Shown: positions 13,979 to 26,850, counted from the stretch's first letter. The stretch: DNA of 64,000 nt from Hymenochaete sp. R1 (GCA_019400425.1 JAFREE010000017.1:217447-281446), one strand, 5' to 3'. Numbers and translations: made by a program. Notes: generated from the letters alone by a model not told the origin.

Positions 13979-15534
13979 TCAAAGTTGCTCGGCATACACC
14001 TGAAACGTGAAGTCTCGTTAGTAGAAACAGTTGACTGAGAAGGCCGCGCACGAACCTTGATTGTTTTGTCGGCGCACCCTGTGATTAAGCGCGTGCCAGT
14101 CATATCGAAGGTTGAGCAGAAAATACCCGCTTCGGCCTCAAGGGAGCCAGGCTGCGGGATATCGTCCAGGGTCTGAAAGGCCGTACCGCTGTTGTAGTCC
14201 CAAAAATGCATTGAACCATTGTCACCGCCAGAGAATAATACACCATCCGCATTAACGGACATGGTATTGATGATGGCATTTTGTCCAGAGAAGTTGAACA
14301 CAAATGCACCTTCAGGGCATTTCCACTTCTTGATGTTGTTTCCGCCAGCAGATGCGCTTGTAAACGAGTATTCAGTAGGATGCACCGCAAGGGCACGCAC
14401 GCTCTTCTTATGATGCGTAAGTGTGACCATTGTTTTCCCTGCTGCAAGGTCCCACAAGCGAACGGTTGAGTCCATGCTTCCCGTGATGACTTGAGGGTCG
14501 CTCTCCTGGCATTTGACGTCTGCAACAGTTGCGGTATGGCCAGAAAGGACGTGGATATTTGCTTTTGTGCGCATGTCCCATACGCGGGCGGAGGCGTCCC
14601 TCCCAGCAGTCACAAGGACGTCAAGGGTGGGATGGAGACTGAGGGTGTAAACGCCGGATAAATGTCCGTGATAGTGCCGTATGACCTTGTTTACTTCTAA
14701 ATCCCAACACTTCACCATCTAATGTGTTGTCAGTATCCATACCTCAAATTCAAATTAAATTGGTATCATACTTTGTCTTCACCACATGAGAATAGGTACG
14801 GATGCCTCGGCGACACAGCCAAGCCTCGCACGGTCGAGATATGACCCGTCAAGCTCAGCTTCAGCTCACCTGAAGCCATGTCCCAGACCTTGATGACACG
14901 GTCTCCCGCTCCAGTCACGAACCATTTGTTTCCTGGTTCTACAGCAACCGAGCGCACCCATCCTAAATGGCCCGAGATGACACGCATAAGCTTCCATTGA
15001 GAATGATACGTGGGTTTGATAGAGCGTGTTGTCTTGTGCAACGCAAGGGCCTGCGACAAGGTGCTGTGCGAAGTGAGTGTGGATGGTTTGGTCATTGGTG
15101 TGTTGTCTATCTTTGCAATCATCTTCGATGCATCAGATGATGATGACGACGCTGGATCCAACCGGGAGATATCAGAACCAATCAAAAGCAATAGAGAAAG
15201 GTACGAGGAAACGCACAACCGGCTTCTATCATCTTCCTTTCTTGCTTTGGCCTTGCGGGTCCGATAGGCCCTTGTTGCTGTACAAGTGCTCCAGGTAGTT
15301 GTCTGTAATCTCGATATTCATCATTAATTTTTACGCTAAGCCGCGTTTTAGCGCTATGGAGGTCAAGGAGGGTTAGCTTCGTAGTTGAATAAATTAAGAG
15401 AGCTGGGGGAAACAATACCTTTTTTCGTCCTCTCTCGGTGGTTCCAACGACGATGCGAAAATTGCATGTGTTCGCTTTGTACTTGCGCGTACTATAGGCT
15501 CTAGAGGCGGGAGTCCAGCAGTTTCAACGGCCAT
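13979..15534 (-). CDS. PRP46: pre-mRNA-splicing factor Prp46/PLRG1 (WD40)
   Basis: A core member of the Prp19-associated (NTC) complex in the spliceosome. Five exons (15534-15419, 15353-15220, 15151-14772, 14718-14056, 13999-13979) give 1314 nt, 437 residues. The N-terminal 115 residues include the family block [20 protein letters not shown] and a Ser/Asp linker. A seven-bladed WD40 propeller starts at about residue 140 ([63 protein letters not shown]). The paired motifs [18 protein letters not shown] and [16 protein letters not shown] are diagnostic of PLRG1/Prp46 rather than a generic WD protein. The last exon adds only VYAEQL and a stop. It is divergent from the Cys-rich gene to its right. 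Confidence 0.95.
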
Positions 15535-16703
15535 TGTGGATGCAGGTCAAGTTACAAAAGTTCAAGTTGCCTTCGACTCGGGTCGCGGTGCAGCTGCGCA
15601 AGAGGTCATCAATTTCTATATTTGGAGAGACGTCGATCTCTTATATTCGGACTTGAGTTCGAGATACTCATTTCATGATAACTTTCGACACGACCACCAT
15701 CAAGCCAGTATCGACCCAACCAATTGTTTGTCGCTGGCAGATGTGTATCTCGGAAGGCATTCGGCTCCATATCATCAAGTATTTGTTACCTCGACACTCC
15801 GCCATTGGTACACGTTCACCAAGCCAATCACCATGCCACCTCATCCTTGCGATCACACAACGAAGAAGCAATCAGCGTTTTGCAGGGACCTGACCTAGCT
15901 CACGAAATTGAAAGGAAAAACATGTATATGCCCAGCTATACGAGGTTTTTATTGTCTAGTTAACTATTTCCTACTACTTATGATCCAGTGAAGTCACAAT
16001 GCTTACTTAAAATTGACATTTTTGTGACATTGATGTTTTGCTGGCAGACTCGTAGCAATTCGGCCGAGAAGAGCTTGTGCTCTGTAATTCTCTCCGACAC
16101 ATTCGGAACACTATCTATATGATGTGGCTATGGTTTCGTGGCCCATTCACCCCCGAGATGATGTTTTCAGACACGGCAGTGGGCCTCCGCGATTTGAGCA
16201 ATCATCTTTCAAGGCTTTACGCGTTCTATCTATCTCAATATTGGATGAGTTTGCACCTCCCATCATGGCTCAAACCGAGTGTTCCGAATCACCGGCTAAC
16301 GGGGTCCATGTTGGGGTCCATGGGATTAATTTCAAACGATGGATGTTCCGATACTGGCCTGCTTCGAACCAATTTTCGATCGAGAAATGTCTTTCTTCTG
16401 CTGTACGATGAGATGCTGACTGTGTTGAGCATCTCGGCTCTGGCTACTGAGCTGAAACGCTTAGTCTAGCGAAGGTAGATCCTGACAGAGGAAAGCATGT
16501 GCAAGCTAGGTCCATATGGAAAACATAACAGTGAAGCGCCTGCAATTTTTTTTCAGATAGTAAATCGTCCGTTTTCACGAACGGCTTAACATCTATAAAA
16601 CCTGGCCATGTAGAAAGGCATGAAGCTCAACAGACTCCACACCAAAGTCTTTCATCGAAACTTTCCTCGTCTTCATTCGACATACCATATTTGAGCAGCT
16701 ACA
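15535..16703. other. divergent promoter region
   Basis: About 1.2 kb between two divergently transcribed genes. Frames of 95-130 codons occur (around 15536-15898 and 16077-16469) but lack motifs, codon bias or splice support. Confidence 0.45.
16594..16600 (+). promoter_or_regulatory. TATA box of the MCRW gene
   Basis: TATAAAA lies 110 nt upstream of the ATG at 16704. The spacing is similar to that of the other small Cys-rich gene. Confidence 0.55.
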
Positions 16704-17200
16704 ATGTGCCGTTGGAGAAAGTGCGTATTTGCGATAGCCTCGGCGATAAAGGATTTACACTTAAAGACACATAGAGTCACCAACTTCTACAGACGTTGCG
16801 GTCACTACCTTCCTCTCGTAAGTCCTAAAGTTTTCATGCTTCTCAAATAATCCACTGACGGTGAACTACAGCCGGACGAGATGGTTCGCAGCCTAAAACA
16901 TTACAGCGACGCGAGTATGATTTCTCACGTCTACTACTTTGAAACAGGTATATTGCAGCAGCCACAAGTGCAAATTCAGTCCAAACCATCCGATCGACTG
17001 TTTGCCACCGACCTGTCTACAGACATGTTGGCAATAGTACGTCCATGTCTCCCGGAATTACCCATCGATCTAACACAGTGCACTTTAGTCGTCAATTCCC
17101 GGAGCAATACAGTAAGCAAGTCGGAGGCAAAAATTTCCTGCAATTGATCTCCTTGAATTTAGCGCCGCAGATTGATGCCAAGTGCCCTGCTTGCAAGTGA
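16704..17200 (+). CDS. small Cys-rich protein, MCRW/CGH type
   Basis: Six tiny exons (16704-16720, 16775-16817, 16872-16883, 16948-17036, 17089-17111, 17163-17200) sum to 222 nt and encode a 73-residue protein that no single frame reveals. It starts MCRWRK, followed by NFYRRCGHYLPLPDEM, then CSSHKCKFSPNHPIDC, PPTCLQTCWQYRQFPEQYTP and a final KCPACK. The cysteine pattern (CGH, C-x4-C, C-x4-C-x3-C, CPAC) resembles a small basidiomycete family that I recall only as hypothetical proteins. It has no signal peptide and is probably cytosolic or nuclear with bound zinc. The exact frame closure over six exons and the clean Cys spacing make the model convincing. The 12-nt third exon is the least certain joint. 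Function unknown. Confidence 0.8.
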
Positions 17201-17595
17201 TATAGGCTATACATAGAATACCACATCTTCGCTGAATCTCCTGCTGCATATAATAGTGATCCGTCCCAAATTCTTGTCATATAACTTCGTGGTCTTGTTG
17301 AGAAGTAGCTTTGGATACTACTTGAAGCTTTATTATGGCTTGTATATGCTTTCCCTTCTTTTGTAAAATTATATTGTGTTTTTGCTTGACTTGACTTGAA
17401 TGTTCCTTGGAGACGCGTTATTGACGCTTGTTGACGCGTTTGAATAGGATGACGCGCGTATGCGGTTGCCATGATTACCCACGCTTAGCTTCTTAGAAAA
17501 TGGACAAGCCATTGACCTTGTCTAACCACCCTTCTTAAGCTCCAACCTCGAACCCCAACTCTGCAAGAAGTATCTGCAATTTTTTAAAAGAAACG
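17201..17595. other. intergenic, no gene seen
   Basis: About 395 nt between two plus-strand genes. A GACGCG-type triplet recurs near 17412-17455 (gacgcgttattgacg...gacgcg). No coding evidence. Confidence 0.45.
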
Positions 17596-18329
17596 ATGGC
17601 TGGTGAGCGATGCGGTCTCCTCCCGATCCGCTGTACTGATGCTCTTAACGTCGATGAATAGGAACAAAACGAAGTGCACCAGACTCTGACTCGCTCGAGA
17701 CACGTGAGACTCGTTCAAAGACTGCAAAGACGGGAGACAGTGCTACCTCTCCGAGTAAGAAGCCCCCTTCTAAAGGTTCAAAGAAAGGGACCAAGGTATG
17801 TTGTCTTATTCTGTGCTTAAGTTCGACAATATGAATAATCATTAATATTCTCTTAGGCTCCCATAGCTTTCTCTGCGTTCAAGTCCAAAGCACTCCCTCT
17901 CCACGTGAACTTTACCCATACACCTCCTGCTCTCCCTGAAAGCGACGATAAAGTTTCATCAACAGCCGCGGACCCGGGTTCTATCGGTAGCTCGACGCTC
18001 GTACCGACCCAGTTCAACACAGGAAGCTATGGTTGGAAGGGAAGCAAACGTGTGACGATTGAGATGCCGAATCCGGATGGTGGAGAAGGAGAGAAGCTTC
18101 AAGTGATGATTTCGTGGGTTTCCCTGTATCATTCGAGCGACGTTCAACTTAGTCTTTTCGGCTAATGTTGTTACCTTTTCTCAGGATCAACGCAACAGTT
18201 ATGGGTAGCAAGAAAACCAAGGACGATGAAGCAGATAAAGCTGAGGCAACGGCTGACGGGTCAGAGGAGAAGGAAGAGGCGGTGGAAGTTGCTGTGGCTG
18301 AAGAAACTGCGGAAGGCACGACTGAATGA
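17596..18329 (+). CDS. conserved small hypothetical protein
   Basis: Four exons (17596-17602, 17662-17795, 17857-18113, 18185-18329) sum to 543 nt, 180 residues. The first exon is only 7 nt (ATG GCT G), which explains why no single open frame carries the start. The protein has a Lys/Ser-rich N-terminus (TKRSAPDSDSLETRETRSK and SKKPPSKGSKKGTK). A compact conserved-looking middle follows (FKSKALPLHVNFTHTPP, later QFNTGSYGWKGSKRVTIEM and KLQVMISINATVMGSK), and then a Glu/Ala-rich acidic tail. The basic N-terminus could be a nuclear signal. I do not recognise a domain of known function. It lies 261 nt upstream of UBP14 on the same strand. Confidence 0.8.
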
Positions 18330-18590
18330 AGACATTTCCTTGGTCAACCTACGACTTTACGATCTCAGAATACACGATATGAAATCATCTGAATAGTATA
18401 ATATATCTTTTTCAGCTTTTTTCTGCAATACAATATGAACTTTGTACGGCTGGAGGTCACTTGAAGACAGCCCGAACTTGAAATCGGCTTTGTTGGGGTT
18501 GGGGGAGACCTTCTCCGAATCGCGACGCGACTCGCGTGCGCGTCATCGTCACCATCCATCCATCTTAGCATCATCTAACTACCATCTACA

Positions 18591-21574
18591 ATGCCTGTTG
18601 CTTGCTCTCATACACCTCATCTCCAATCCATCGTACCTCCAAAGCTGTCTCAGGCCGTTCATCGTGAAGAATGTACCCAGTGCTTTGACAACCAGGTAGG
18701 AAAGGCCTGTTTATCGCCACATACGTATATGCTGAGGCCCGTCTGGCATGCAGGATTCTGAAGATGGCGTCGATGTCTGCTTGACATGTTTCAATGGTGG
18801 ATGCTTAGGGCAAGAGCGCCATCACGCTCGCACACACGTTGCGAAGACCGGCCATTCATTCGCATTGAACATCAAGCGCAGGCCAAAAACTAAAGCTACG
18901 CCTCGGGTGCGTTGTGATCATCCAGTTTCTTTCTTATACCAAACTTAACTGTGTAAAGGATGACGATGAACCCCCAGCTAAAATGACCAAACTGGCAATC
19001 GTTGAGGAGCGGGAGGACGATGAGTATGATCGCGTTGAAACTCTGAAGTGTTGGTCTTGCGATCCCGTCAATGGAGAGAGTCTGCCAGAACTCACCAACG
19101 ACACAAAGGTCAAAGAAATCATTTCCAATGTCATGCAGTCCTTGTCGTCAGCGAGGCAAAGCGAAGTGCAGGCTTGGGAGGAAGAGATCGCGCCATGTGA
19201 GCATACGTTGATGCTTGAACAAGCGGTGATAGGACCCATCCTCGAGTCTGGGTTGGCGCATTGTCAGAAGTGCGATTTGAAGGAGAATCTCTGGCTGTGT
19301 CTGACATGCGGATCGCTCGGGTGTGGAAGACAACAGTTCGGGGGTTTGGGTGGGAATGGTCATGGATTGAGTCATTACGGAGAAACGCAGCACCCCGTAA
19401 GCGTGAAGCTTGGGACAATCACCCCTGAAGGAGGAGCAGGTGTGTGCACGACTTTTACTAGCATTTGCAAAGTTTAAATGTCATTTTGTGCAGATATCTA
19501 CTGTTATACGTGCAATGATGCGAGAGTTGATCCTGAGCTGGCCGCTCACCTGAATGCATTTGGGATCAACGTCAGCACACAGACGAAGACCGAGAAGTCT
19601 ATGACAGAGTTGGTCAGTGTGCCATCTGAACGTTGAACCAATGGAACACTTAATAGACATTTCGATACAGCAAATTGAACATAATCTAAAATACGATTTC
19701 AGCATGACCAATGAAAGCGGCAAGGTCATGGAGCCTGTCTTTGGACCCGGCTTGACTGGATTGAGAAATCTCGGAAACAGGTATGATTCATCTTAGGGTC
19801 GATGTTTGGTCACTAAAATGGGGCCTTCTAGCTGTTACATGGCCTCGGTGACTCAGTCGATCTTTTCATTACCGAGTTTCAAGTCGCGGTACTCGGCTGC
19901 ATCTAACCACCACTGGCAAAAGTGTCCAGAAACCCTACCTGCTGAATGCGTCGAGTGCCAAATGCTAAAGCTATCTGATGGGCTCCTTTCGGGTCGGTAC
20001 TCAAAAGTGGCATCTCAGTCGACGGCGGACTCTTCGACCCCCGTATCTCAAATCGGTCTCAAACCTTCGACGTTCAAGGCTCTCATTGGCAAAGGCCACG
20101 CAGAGTTCGCGACCATGCGCCAGCAAGACGCAGAAGAGTTCCTCTCTCATCTCTTCACGGTATTGCGGCAACATGCGAAGAAATATGGTTTGAACGGAGA
20201 AGATGAGGCGACTGAAGCGTTCAGGTTTGGGATGGAACAAAGATTACAGTGCAACGAGTGTAAGAAGGTGCGCTATCGCGTTGATAGCCAGGATGTCATT
20301 GGACTACCTATTCCTGTGAAAGAAAAGGGGAAAGGGGAAGAGGGAAAGCCTATTTATGAGGACGTGTATCTGACGGACGCACTCGACATAATGACCGGCG
20401 ATGAGGCACTCGAATACAGTTGCCCAGGCTGCAGTAAGAATGTAATAGCAATCAAGTGGGTTGTCAAGTCTTTCGAGTTTCCTATATATTTCTAACTTAT
20501 TTGATAATACAGGAGAGCACGCTTCTCAACCTTCCCTCAGGTACTCGCGATCCATGCCAAGAAATTCCAGCTAGTGAACTGGGTACCGACAAAACTCGGT
20601 CAAAATTTTCGTTCTTGACCTCCTTGCCGTAGTGTTCTAACACGTCCATATTCCAGATATCCCTCTCCTTCTTCCTCAAAACGACGAATTATCCCTCGAC
20701 AAGTACTTGGGCCAAGGTCTTCAAGCAAACGAGGAAGAGCTCCCGGATGACTCGAAGAGTAAGTCTGTTCTTCCGCGGATAATCACAATCACAGAAGCAT
20801 TTCATATCATTTCCCTCTTGCTAGTGGCAGTGGAACCTACTTTCAACGAAGCAGCTATGGAACAGTTAAGTGCTATGGGCTTCTCAGAACTACGCAGCAA
20901 GAAAGCGTTGCTCGCGACCGGCAACTCTGATTCCGAGGCGGCCATGGAATGGTTATTCGCTCACATGGAAGATCCCGGTGAGCAAATCTATCTACCATCT
21001 CCAGAGAGCCGAATACTGATTGTTTTTTTTGTTTTGTTACTTAGATATCGACGAGCCCATCGCAAGTGGTGGACAGGCCGTCACGAGTCCGAGTGGACCC
21101 GAGCCATCCGCAGAGCAGATTTCCATGTTGGCTGATATGGGCTTTACCCCCGCACAGGCGAAAAAAGCCCTTCGCGAAACTGTGAGAATCCGACAGATTC
21201 TGCGTTGATGCTGATGAGAAACCGGCTTATGATGGTGTATCTAGGGCGGCGACGCCGAGCGTGCTGTTGAATGGCTTTTCAGTCACCCTGATGACACGGG
21301 TGAGGATAGTACTAGTACTAGTGCCCCAACCTCGTCCACGCCGACCGCACCAAAGCACCCTGGAGGATCAGCCGTTCTACCAGCCCGCTATCGCTTGAAG
21401 GCATTCGTCTCGCACAAGGGTCCGTCGGTGCACTCCGGCCACTACGTTGCGCACATCAAGACGGAAACGGAGGGTTGGGTCATGTTCAATGACGAGAAAG
21501 TCGTCCGTGCGGATGACGAAAGCGTCGCGGAGTTGAAGAAGTTGGCTTATCTCTATATTTTTGAGAGGGTATAG
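18591..21574 (+). CDS. UBP14: ubiquitin-specific protease Ubp14 / USP5 (isopeptidase T)
   Basis: Disassembles free polyubiquitin chains to recycle ubiquitin. Eleven exons close to 2400 nt, 799 residues, matching the family (about 780-860). The N-terminal half has two zinc-finger UBP modules (CxxC/His clusters such as CFDNQ...CLTCFNGGCLG, and HCQKC...CLTCGSLGCGRQQFG) that read the free ubiquitin C-terminus. The catalytic Cys box LTGLRNLGNSCYMAS places the nucleophile at Cys324, after the AG|C codon split by an intron. The His box HSGHYVAHIK puts the base at His756, with WVMFNDEKVV after it. Two UBA domains lie between the boxes (AAMEQLSAMGFSELRSKKAL and ISMLADMGFTPAQAKKAL). The start of the exon at 20825 could instead be 20831, as both acceptors keep frame. 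It is convergent with RPF2 (180 nt). Confidence 0.96.
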
Positions 21575-21754
21575 AGGCATTGTCGTCGGAGATGAAATCT
21601 CGAGGAAAATTTTTGCGCCGTCACAAAGAAAGTACATTTAGTCGGTATGTTATGTGGACATCTTGCATGAGGATTGTAGCCCATTAGCGCAATGTAGGAG
21701 TACAAACAACAATAGAAGTAGCAATAACATCCGAATACACGTATACCCAAGCCA

Positions 21755-23072
21755 CTATGTCGACTTCTGTCGCTTCGACGAAGGTCCCATCACTTCATCC
21801 TCATCAAATTCCACATCAGAGTCATCCCCATCCTCTCCCTCCACATCCCCATCCCCACCATCTTTCAACCCCTTCATCTTCCGCGCCTGCAACTTTCCCA
21901 AATCCTGCTTCCCAAGATGCACCCGCCCACGCACGTCGCCCATCTCGTCCACCTCGACGTTCCTCTTCCTCCTCCCCACCCCCCTCTCCACATCCCGTTT
22001 CGCCATCTTCGGCCTCCGCAGCGCCTCCTTCAGCCTCTCCGGGTCCGCGGGCTGGTGTCTCCGGAGCGACAAGTCGAGGTGGGGACCCATCGGGACGAGC
22101 GTGACGTTGGGGACTTTGGTGCCTGAGGCGGTTAGGGCGATGGTGTATGTCCGGATATGCACTTTTGGGAGGGTGGAGGTGTCGTCGGAGGTGGTGGTGG
22201 AGGAGGAGGTGAGGCCTTGGGGGGTCGGGCCGAGCTGGACGCTGATGACGTGCTCGACGCCGGAGAGGTGGATGCCTTCGATGACTTCGCTGCCGAAGAA
22301 ATCGAGGAGGAGGGACTTTAGTTGTATGAGGCGCGGGTGGGTGTCGAAGAGCTCGGAGGCGAAGTGCATTAATGGACGGTGCCCCGGCGTGGATTTCTTA
22401 GTCTGTTTGGCCATTATAGAAAATAACAAAGAGAGATAAGACATACGGGACGCAGGTACGAGCAGAAGAAGCAGAAAAAGAAAAAAAAAACGAGACGGGG
22501 AGATGATGATGATAACGACCGACGCACCTTGAACGACTCCATGCTCACGAACCCATCTACCCCAACCTCGCACATATCCAACACAGCCCGATCGAACATC
22601 CGCACGAACGTCATCCCATTCGGCCGCTTCTTCGTGCTCTGCGCCACGACGAACATCGACGCGTCGTTCTTCGCCGCCCAGAACTCCATCGACGACGGGT
22701 CCTCGAACGGCCGGATCGTGTTCTTCTTGGAGAACGAGATGGCGTGTGGGCGGTTTAGGGACATCTAACCCCCAGCGAAGCAGTAGCAGCGGCGTTTGAG
22801 ATAGGATGAGTTGTTTGGGAAGGTTATCGTATCTGGGAGGAAGGGGCTACGCACCAGTTCTTTCATAGCACCGTTCAGGACGTCGCCCGTAGACGTGCCC
22901 TTCACGAAAATGACCGTTCTCGCATCCTCGACCTCCTTCGGCTCTCGAGCTTCCAACGCTCGTTTCGAGCGAGCATTTTTTGGTTTTCTGAATTATCAAC
23001 ATCAACATCAACATCCCATCGTAATTGACGAGCCAGTACCCGAATATTGTGAACTTACACGACTCGAAGCAT
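21755..23072 (-). CDS. RPF2: ribosome production factor Rpf2 (Brix domain)
   Basis: With Rrs1, recruits the 5S RNP to the nascent 60S ribosomal subunit in the nucleolus. Four exons (23072-23059, 22987-22855, 22764-22528, 22402-21755) sum to 1032 nt, 343 residues. The N-terminus MLRVVKPKNARSKRALEARE precedes the Brix domain (VIFVKGTSTGDVLNGAMKEL, ISFSKKNTIRPFEDPSSMEF, FVVAQSTKKRPNGMTFVRMF, then HFASELFDTHPRLIQLKSLL). The C-terminal tail is acidic (DGDVEGEDGDDSDVEFDEDE) and ends SSKRQKST. The first exon is 14 nt. The PFEDPSSMEF and KKRPNGMTFVRMF blocks are specific to Rpf2 rather than to other Brix proteins. Confidence 0.96.
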
Positions 23073-23691
23073 GGATGTCGAAGGGGCACTTGGGTAAGAC
23101 TGCTGAGAGCTCAATCCTGAATCGCGGGGCACAGAAATTCGAGCGAGCTTTGGTCTAAAATCGACAGATCGACAGATACGTTACCGAATTAGGATCGTTC
23201 CGTTGTGCCAGTGGCTGGCTGGCAAAACTTCTTTCTCGTTCTCATTCACCACCATGCCCTCGTCCGTTACTCGACTCGACTCGTTGTCTTTGGAAAGGCA
23301 CTGCTATTGGTGTTGTCATCGAACTTTTCGGACTGATTCTGTTGAAGCCCCTCCACTCGTGAAGCTATCAAAGCGAAAGATTCGGTATACGTTCGCATGA
23401 CATCGTAGGACCAGTTTCTTTTTTTGTAGGACTCTTGACCAGCAAGTCAACTCGGGAGCATCCATGATAGTATCATATGGGCTACTTGGTTGATTGAGCG
23501 ACGACGCGCAGGAATATTTAAAAAAAGATCATGTATGAGGGACTAATCCAATAAACGCTTCTTTAAGTTCAACCCCTCAAAGGCCAAGCGTCCGACCACG
23601 TCCTATTATCCTTTCCCCTTTCCCGCAAGGAGCGCAGCACCGTCCAAGCGAGTGTCCGCTTTCACTTCACCTTCACTTTGTCGCATACATG

Positions 23692-23746
23692 TATACGGAT
23701 ACGGATACGGATACACCCCAGTTGGATACGGATACGATCCGCCGCC
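23692..23746. repeat. (GGATAC)n microsatellite, interrupted
   Basis: Four to six copies of a 6-nt unit (ggatac), interrupted by caccccagtt. Confidence 0.7.
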
Positions 23747-24011
23747 CAAGGTCGCTACACCATCACGGTCGCACCCTATCGACCAACGTCATTTCGGGAT
23801 CGTTAAAAAATGGGGTATGGACGCTATGGACGCCCGAGACGGTCCACCTCGAAATATTAATGTCAATCGGAAGCTTGCCATACTAGTATCTGAATCGGAA
23901 ACAAGAAACCAGCATAGATACAGCCAAAAAAGTTTCCATTCGTGTTTTGGTGACTGGGCACCTTAGTTCGACGAATATGAATGACTGATTTCCGCCGGGG
24001 ACTCATCCCTC

Positions 24012-24039
24012 GTATCAGGTATCAGGTATCAGGTATCAA
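24012..24039. repeat. (GTATCAG)n tandem repeat
   Basis: Four near-perfect 7-nt units. Confidence 0.7.
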
Positions 24040-24568
24040 TAAGATAAGCTTTCTTCCGACGGGTTGGATGGTCCGTTTTTTTCTTGGACATACATATGGA
24101 TATGCATATAGCGAGCGTTGCTATTGTCACTGCCTCGCGCGCTCCAACGCGCGCGGACGGAACGGATGTATCATCCCAGCGGCACCAGCAGCAGCAGCAG
24201 CATTCCAGCACACGATCGCGAAGAACCAATAATATCGAACGAAGGTAGTAGTGGAGCGGAAAGAAAGGGAACGCCACGCAAAAAAGGCAAAAAAAAAAGA
24301 CGGCGTTTCGGTCCCGCGAGGCCAATACCAATACCAATGCTGACCTTTTGTAAAGCGCCGAGTGCGAGTGGCGTGCCTGTCCCTTCCCTCCTCTCTGAGT
24401 CTCTCTCTTTCTCTCCCTCTAAAACCGAGTCCGAGTCCGAGTTCCTGATTTTCATGTGGCGGGGCTGTATGTATGCTTGTATGTATGTATGTTCCAGGTA
24501 CGGAGACACGCGGATTCGGTGCTTCTTTTCATTCCTATATCATATGTCGTGTGTGCCTTTTTGCCACC

Positions 24569-24591
24569 CGACACCGACACCGACACCGACA
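24569..24591. repeat. (CCGACA)n microsatellite
   Basis: About four 6-nt units (cgacac phase). Confidence 0.65.
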
Positions 24592-25735
24592 TAAGCTTTA
24601 CCCGCACCCGCAAACGCGCCCTGGCTGCCCTGGCCCCGTTTTGAATTGAATGTTAATATGAATTTTAATGGGGACAGTCCCGGTCGGAAACAAGGAACGA
24701 ACGGAAAGATTTAAAGAACAGTTTGAGGGTGGTCGGATGGATGGATGGATGGGAAAAATAGACTTTTCCTTCCGTATTCCATATTTTATTCATATCTTAT
24801 TCATATGTTTTTTTAGAGTTCAGATTCTCAGGTACAAGGTACGCACCGCTTTGTCTTTTTTTCTGTTTTTCGTTCCTTGATTCTTGTTTTTTGGTTTCCG
24901 GGCATTCATATTCATTCCGTCATAATGATATGACGCAGACGACGCAGACGACGCTCCAAGCTCGTTTGATCATGATGTTATATGTCGGATTAAGGGGCCA
25001 GGGGACCACCGTTACGGAGACTCGGACGCGCTTTTTTTCGTCCCGTGCGGCAGGAAGACGGTCATGGCATCCCGCTCAACTCCTCTAGATCTACGACCGG
25101 CGAGGGTAAAGGCGGAGAACGTATCATTCTCGGACCGACGCTGCTCAACGCTTTATCCCCTCCACCGACCGACCGTCCGAGCGGCGAGCGCTAATAATAT
25201 ACCATATACCGTGACACGCACGGTACCGCTTTCTCAGAAATACACACGCACACGCACACGCACAAGTGACAGCGGTGAGTGAGTGAGTGTGAGTAGTGAG
25301 TGGTGAGCGCTGCCAGTTATGTGGTAGTGGTAGTGAACGTGAGCGTGGTCGTGAGTGTGTTTTTCCTTCCGTTTTTTCCTCCAGCGCATCCGTGTCCGAG
25401 TTCGAGTCCGTGTCGAAATTTACCAGCAAAATCGCCGTCTTCACTAGTACTTCGCTCTTTCCCTCAGACAGACTCTTTCCCTCAGACTCTCACACAGCAC
25501 AGTCACAGCACAGCGCAGCACAGCGGCCGCGGATCTTCAGTATTCAGTTCCAGTTTCAATTTCAATTTCAGCTTCAGTCGGTATCTCACGCAGCCCGGTA
25601 TTTCCTCTCATTTCCCTTGACGTTCCGTGAGAGACCCGGGTCGAGTTCAGGTACCCACTCATCCACTCGTTCTCTTTGATTTTCTTTGATTTTCTCTCGC
25701 CCCGTCCGAGGGTGTACGAAGACGAATTTCGATTG

Positions 25736-25878
25736 TACGGTACGGTACGGTACGATATAGAGATAGAGATAGAGATAGAGAATAGAGGATAGAGGATAAG
25801 AAACAGACGACAGAGACGAAGAGAATCGAAAAAAAGAGATAAGACGGAATACGATACGATACGATACGATACGATACG
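25736..25878. repeat. cluster of GGTAC, GATAGA and CGATA repeats
   Basis: Three tandem arrays in 140 nt: tacgg units (25736-25753), atagag units (about 25755-25785), and cgata units (25851-25878). The CGATA unit recurs at 32093-32113. Confidence 0.7.
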
Positions 25879-26275
25879 AGATACAACCCGCCTTCCCTCC
25901 CTAATCAAACTAAAAGAAGGAAGGCCAAAGAAGAGAAAGAAAGAAACGAGGAGGGTCCTTTGATTTGACTACTTAACGAGGAGCGGGGGGGTGGAGGGGG
26001 GGGGGGGGGAGGTGGCTTACTATATTACTACGAAACACTGAACACTGGACACTGAACACTCGAGGCTGAGTATCGCAAGGGAGAAAAAGCAGTCCGGTTT
26101 GGGTTGAAGGTGGAGAGACGGAACGGGATAGAGAGAGAGACAAAGAGAGAAAAGCGTACACGCTAACAACAAAAAGAAAGATAAAAACCCCAAGGTCCCC
26201 GAAACTCCCAAACTCCCAAGCTCCCAAAACAAAAAAAAACGAAGGAAAAACCCGAAGCGAGCATGCCACTAGCAC

Positions 26276-26818
26276 TCAGACCCTCACCCCCGCCCCCGTC
26301 CTAGGACTGACGCTCACCCGTTCAGGCGTCGGCGTCCCCCGATGCGAGCGCGAGCTTACGCTCCCTACGGAGCTACCACCAACGGAAGCGGCGCTGGGAC
26401 TTCGTTGGACCCCGCCCGTACCCGCAACGCGGGCCATCGAGCTGTAGGCGAACGTGCCGTGACCGGGGCTGGGGCCGGGGCTGGGAGAGACGGAGGCAGA
26501 TGCGCGTACGTGTGCGCGCGCGAGGGCGGGAGAGTGAGAGGGAGAGGAGGAGGGTGTAGAGAGGCGGGGGGATGGGGAGTGCTCGCTCGGTCGTGTTCGT
26601 GGTCGCGTTGTCATTGGTTGCTGTTGCTGCTGTTGTTGGTGCTGTTGGTGTGATCGGAGAGGAGGTAGTTGTACTCCTGCGCCGCCTCCCCCGCCCCCAC
26701 TCCCACTCCCACCCCTTGCTGCTGATGTTGCTGCTGCTGCTGCTGCTGAAAAGCGAACTGGAACCACTCCTGCTCTTCCACTTTCATCTCCTGATGAGGA
26801 AAGCTCCCGCTGAAACCC

Positions 26819-26850
<32 letters not shown>

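Larger units (their letters stand above)
23073..26275. other. gene-poor 3.2-kb stretch rich in short tandem repeats
   Basis: Between the RPF2 start and the zinc-finger gene's stop. No coding frame is supported. It is packed with short tandem repeats (separate entries) and T- and A-rich runs. It holds the RPF2 promoter and the 3' UTR of the large zinc-finger gene. Confidence 0.5.

Noticed and set aside
16077..16469. 130-codon plus frame between PRP46 and the MCRW gene
   Set aside because: No recognisable motif, splice context or codon bias; lies in a divergent promoter region.
23690..26010. possible CRISPR array
   Set aside because: The repeats are short microsatellites without unique spacers of regular length, and the host is a eukaryote.
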